Shown piece by piece: positions 5,257 to 5,637 of a stretch of DNA of 5,637 nt (within the stretch, counting starts at the first letter, position 1; each line of letters starts with the position of its first letter). This stretch comes from Acidobacteriaceae bacterium. Lineage in GTDB: Bacteria; Acidobacteriota; Terriglobia; Terriglobales; Acidobacteriaceae. The stretch covers positions 1-5,637 of the forward strand of contig JASHYS010000423.1 in assembly GCA_030042915.1 (NCBI GenBank), given 5' to 3'. A model generated the notes under the pieces. The model ran no database searches, was not told the DNA's origin, and saw only the letters and a list, made by a program, of their open reading frames with translations. The position numbers and the translations under genes are program-made.

Positions 5257-5637
5257 CTATTGACTGTTTTCGTCGGCCAGGCCCGTGTGCAGGTAGGCCA
5301 TCAATGCGTCCAGTTGCGGCTGTGTCATCTGATAGGCAAACGACGGCATCAGCCCTTTGCCATGCAGGATCAAGCTTTCCACTTCGGCGTCGGTCGCTGG
5401 GGCTCCATCGGGCATGGTTTTGTGGTCGAAGAGGCCATGCAGATCAGGCGGAACGGTCTTGAGGCGCAGGTCGTTTTCTTCATGGCAATGAGCACAGCCT
5501 GCGTCGTAGAGACGCTTGCCTTCAGCCTGCTGCGGCGTGAGCGCGGGCCGGGAATGACAGCCGGCGAGAAGCATCAGAGCGCTCGGCAAGAGCAGCACGG
5601 TGCGAGCGCACACGGCCGAAGGAGTCGGTGATTGCAC
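5257..5637 (-). CDS. Small c-type cytochrome lipoprotein (5' end at window edge)
   Basis: A ~126-residue class I cytochrome c with one haem site, CAHCH (C48, C51, H52), inside GKRLYDAGCAHCHEE. Methionine 97 in GKGLMPSF is the likely sixth ligand. The order signal, CxxCH, then Met in a GLMPSF loop and a C-terminal helix (LDALMAYLHTGL) is the usual cytochrome c fold. The N-terminus has a hydrophobic stretch ending in the lipobox LAGC with C27, so the mature protein is probably a lipid-anchored electron carrier outside the cytoplasmic membrane. Partner oxidase or dehydrogenase genes are not in the window. The first codon is GTG at the very edge; it may be the true start, since about 26 residues to the lipobox is normal, but an upstream start cannot be excluded. 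Confidence 0.88.
   Translation of the reverse strand: MQSPTPSAVCARTVLLLPSALMLLAGCHSRPALTPQQAEGKRLYDAGCAHCHEENDLRLKTVPPDLHGLFDHKTMPDGAPATDAEVESLILHGKGLMPSFAYQMTQPQLDALMAYLHTGLADENSQ

Noticed and set aside
1..5637. tRNA genes, CRISPR arrays, insertion sequences or phage genes
   Set aside because: Reading both strands gave no cloverleaf, no spacer-repeat pattern and no transposase or integrase motif.

Overview
The window is most likely from a GC-rich bacterium, and the gene set and protein flavour resemble soil Acidobacteriota. That assignment is inferred from sequence style (a miaB plus bifunctional-nuclease pair, an F420/NADP-type reductase, a c-type cytochrome lipoprotein); no rRNA or other phylogenetic marker is present.

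Layout: a truncated + strand gene (2-433) encodes the C-terminal half of a dihydrodipicolinate synthase / 4-hydroxy-2-oxoglutarate aldolase family enzyme. Positions 434-1040 hold no conventional gene but carry three + strand signals. These are a possible small secreted Ser/Gly/Asn-rich protein whose signal peptide and body lie in different frames joined at a T7 tract (544-782), a 7-bp inverted repeat next to a promoter-like pair (783-823), and a roughly 210-nt segment packed with strong hairpins and closed by a pairing of its two ends (about 830-1047). The last looks like an independent structured RNA gene.

The rest is on the - strand. Read in the direction of transcription, from high to low coordinates, it runs: c-type cytochrome lipoprotein (5637-5257, possibly incomplete at its 5' end), F420/NADP-dependent reductase-like protein (5156-4515), miaB tRNA methylthiotransferase (4424-3105), bifunctional nuclease/DUF151 protein (3076-2588), and an ATP-grasp ligase of unknown substrate (2281-1022). 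miaB and the nuclease gene lie 28 bp apart and are probably one transcription unit. The ATP-grasp gene is separated from them by about 300 bp containing a terminator-like hairpin, a cluster of TTTTCCACA-like (DnaA-box-like) repeats with A-tracts spaced about 20 bp apart, and small dyads. Its 3' end converges on, and slightly overlaps, the candidate RNA.

The protein genes are mostly ordinary housekeeping or accessory metabolism. The unusual material lies between genes, chiefly the candidate RNA locus, the split small ORF, and the phased repeat cluster at 2445-2511.
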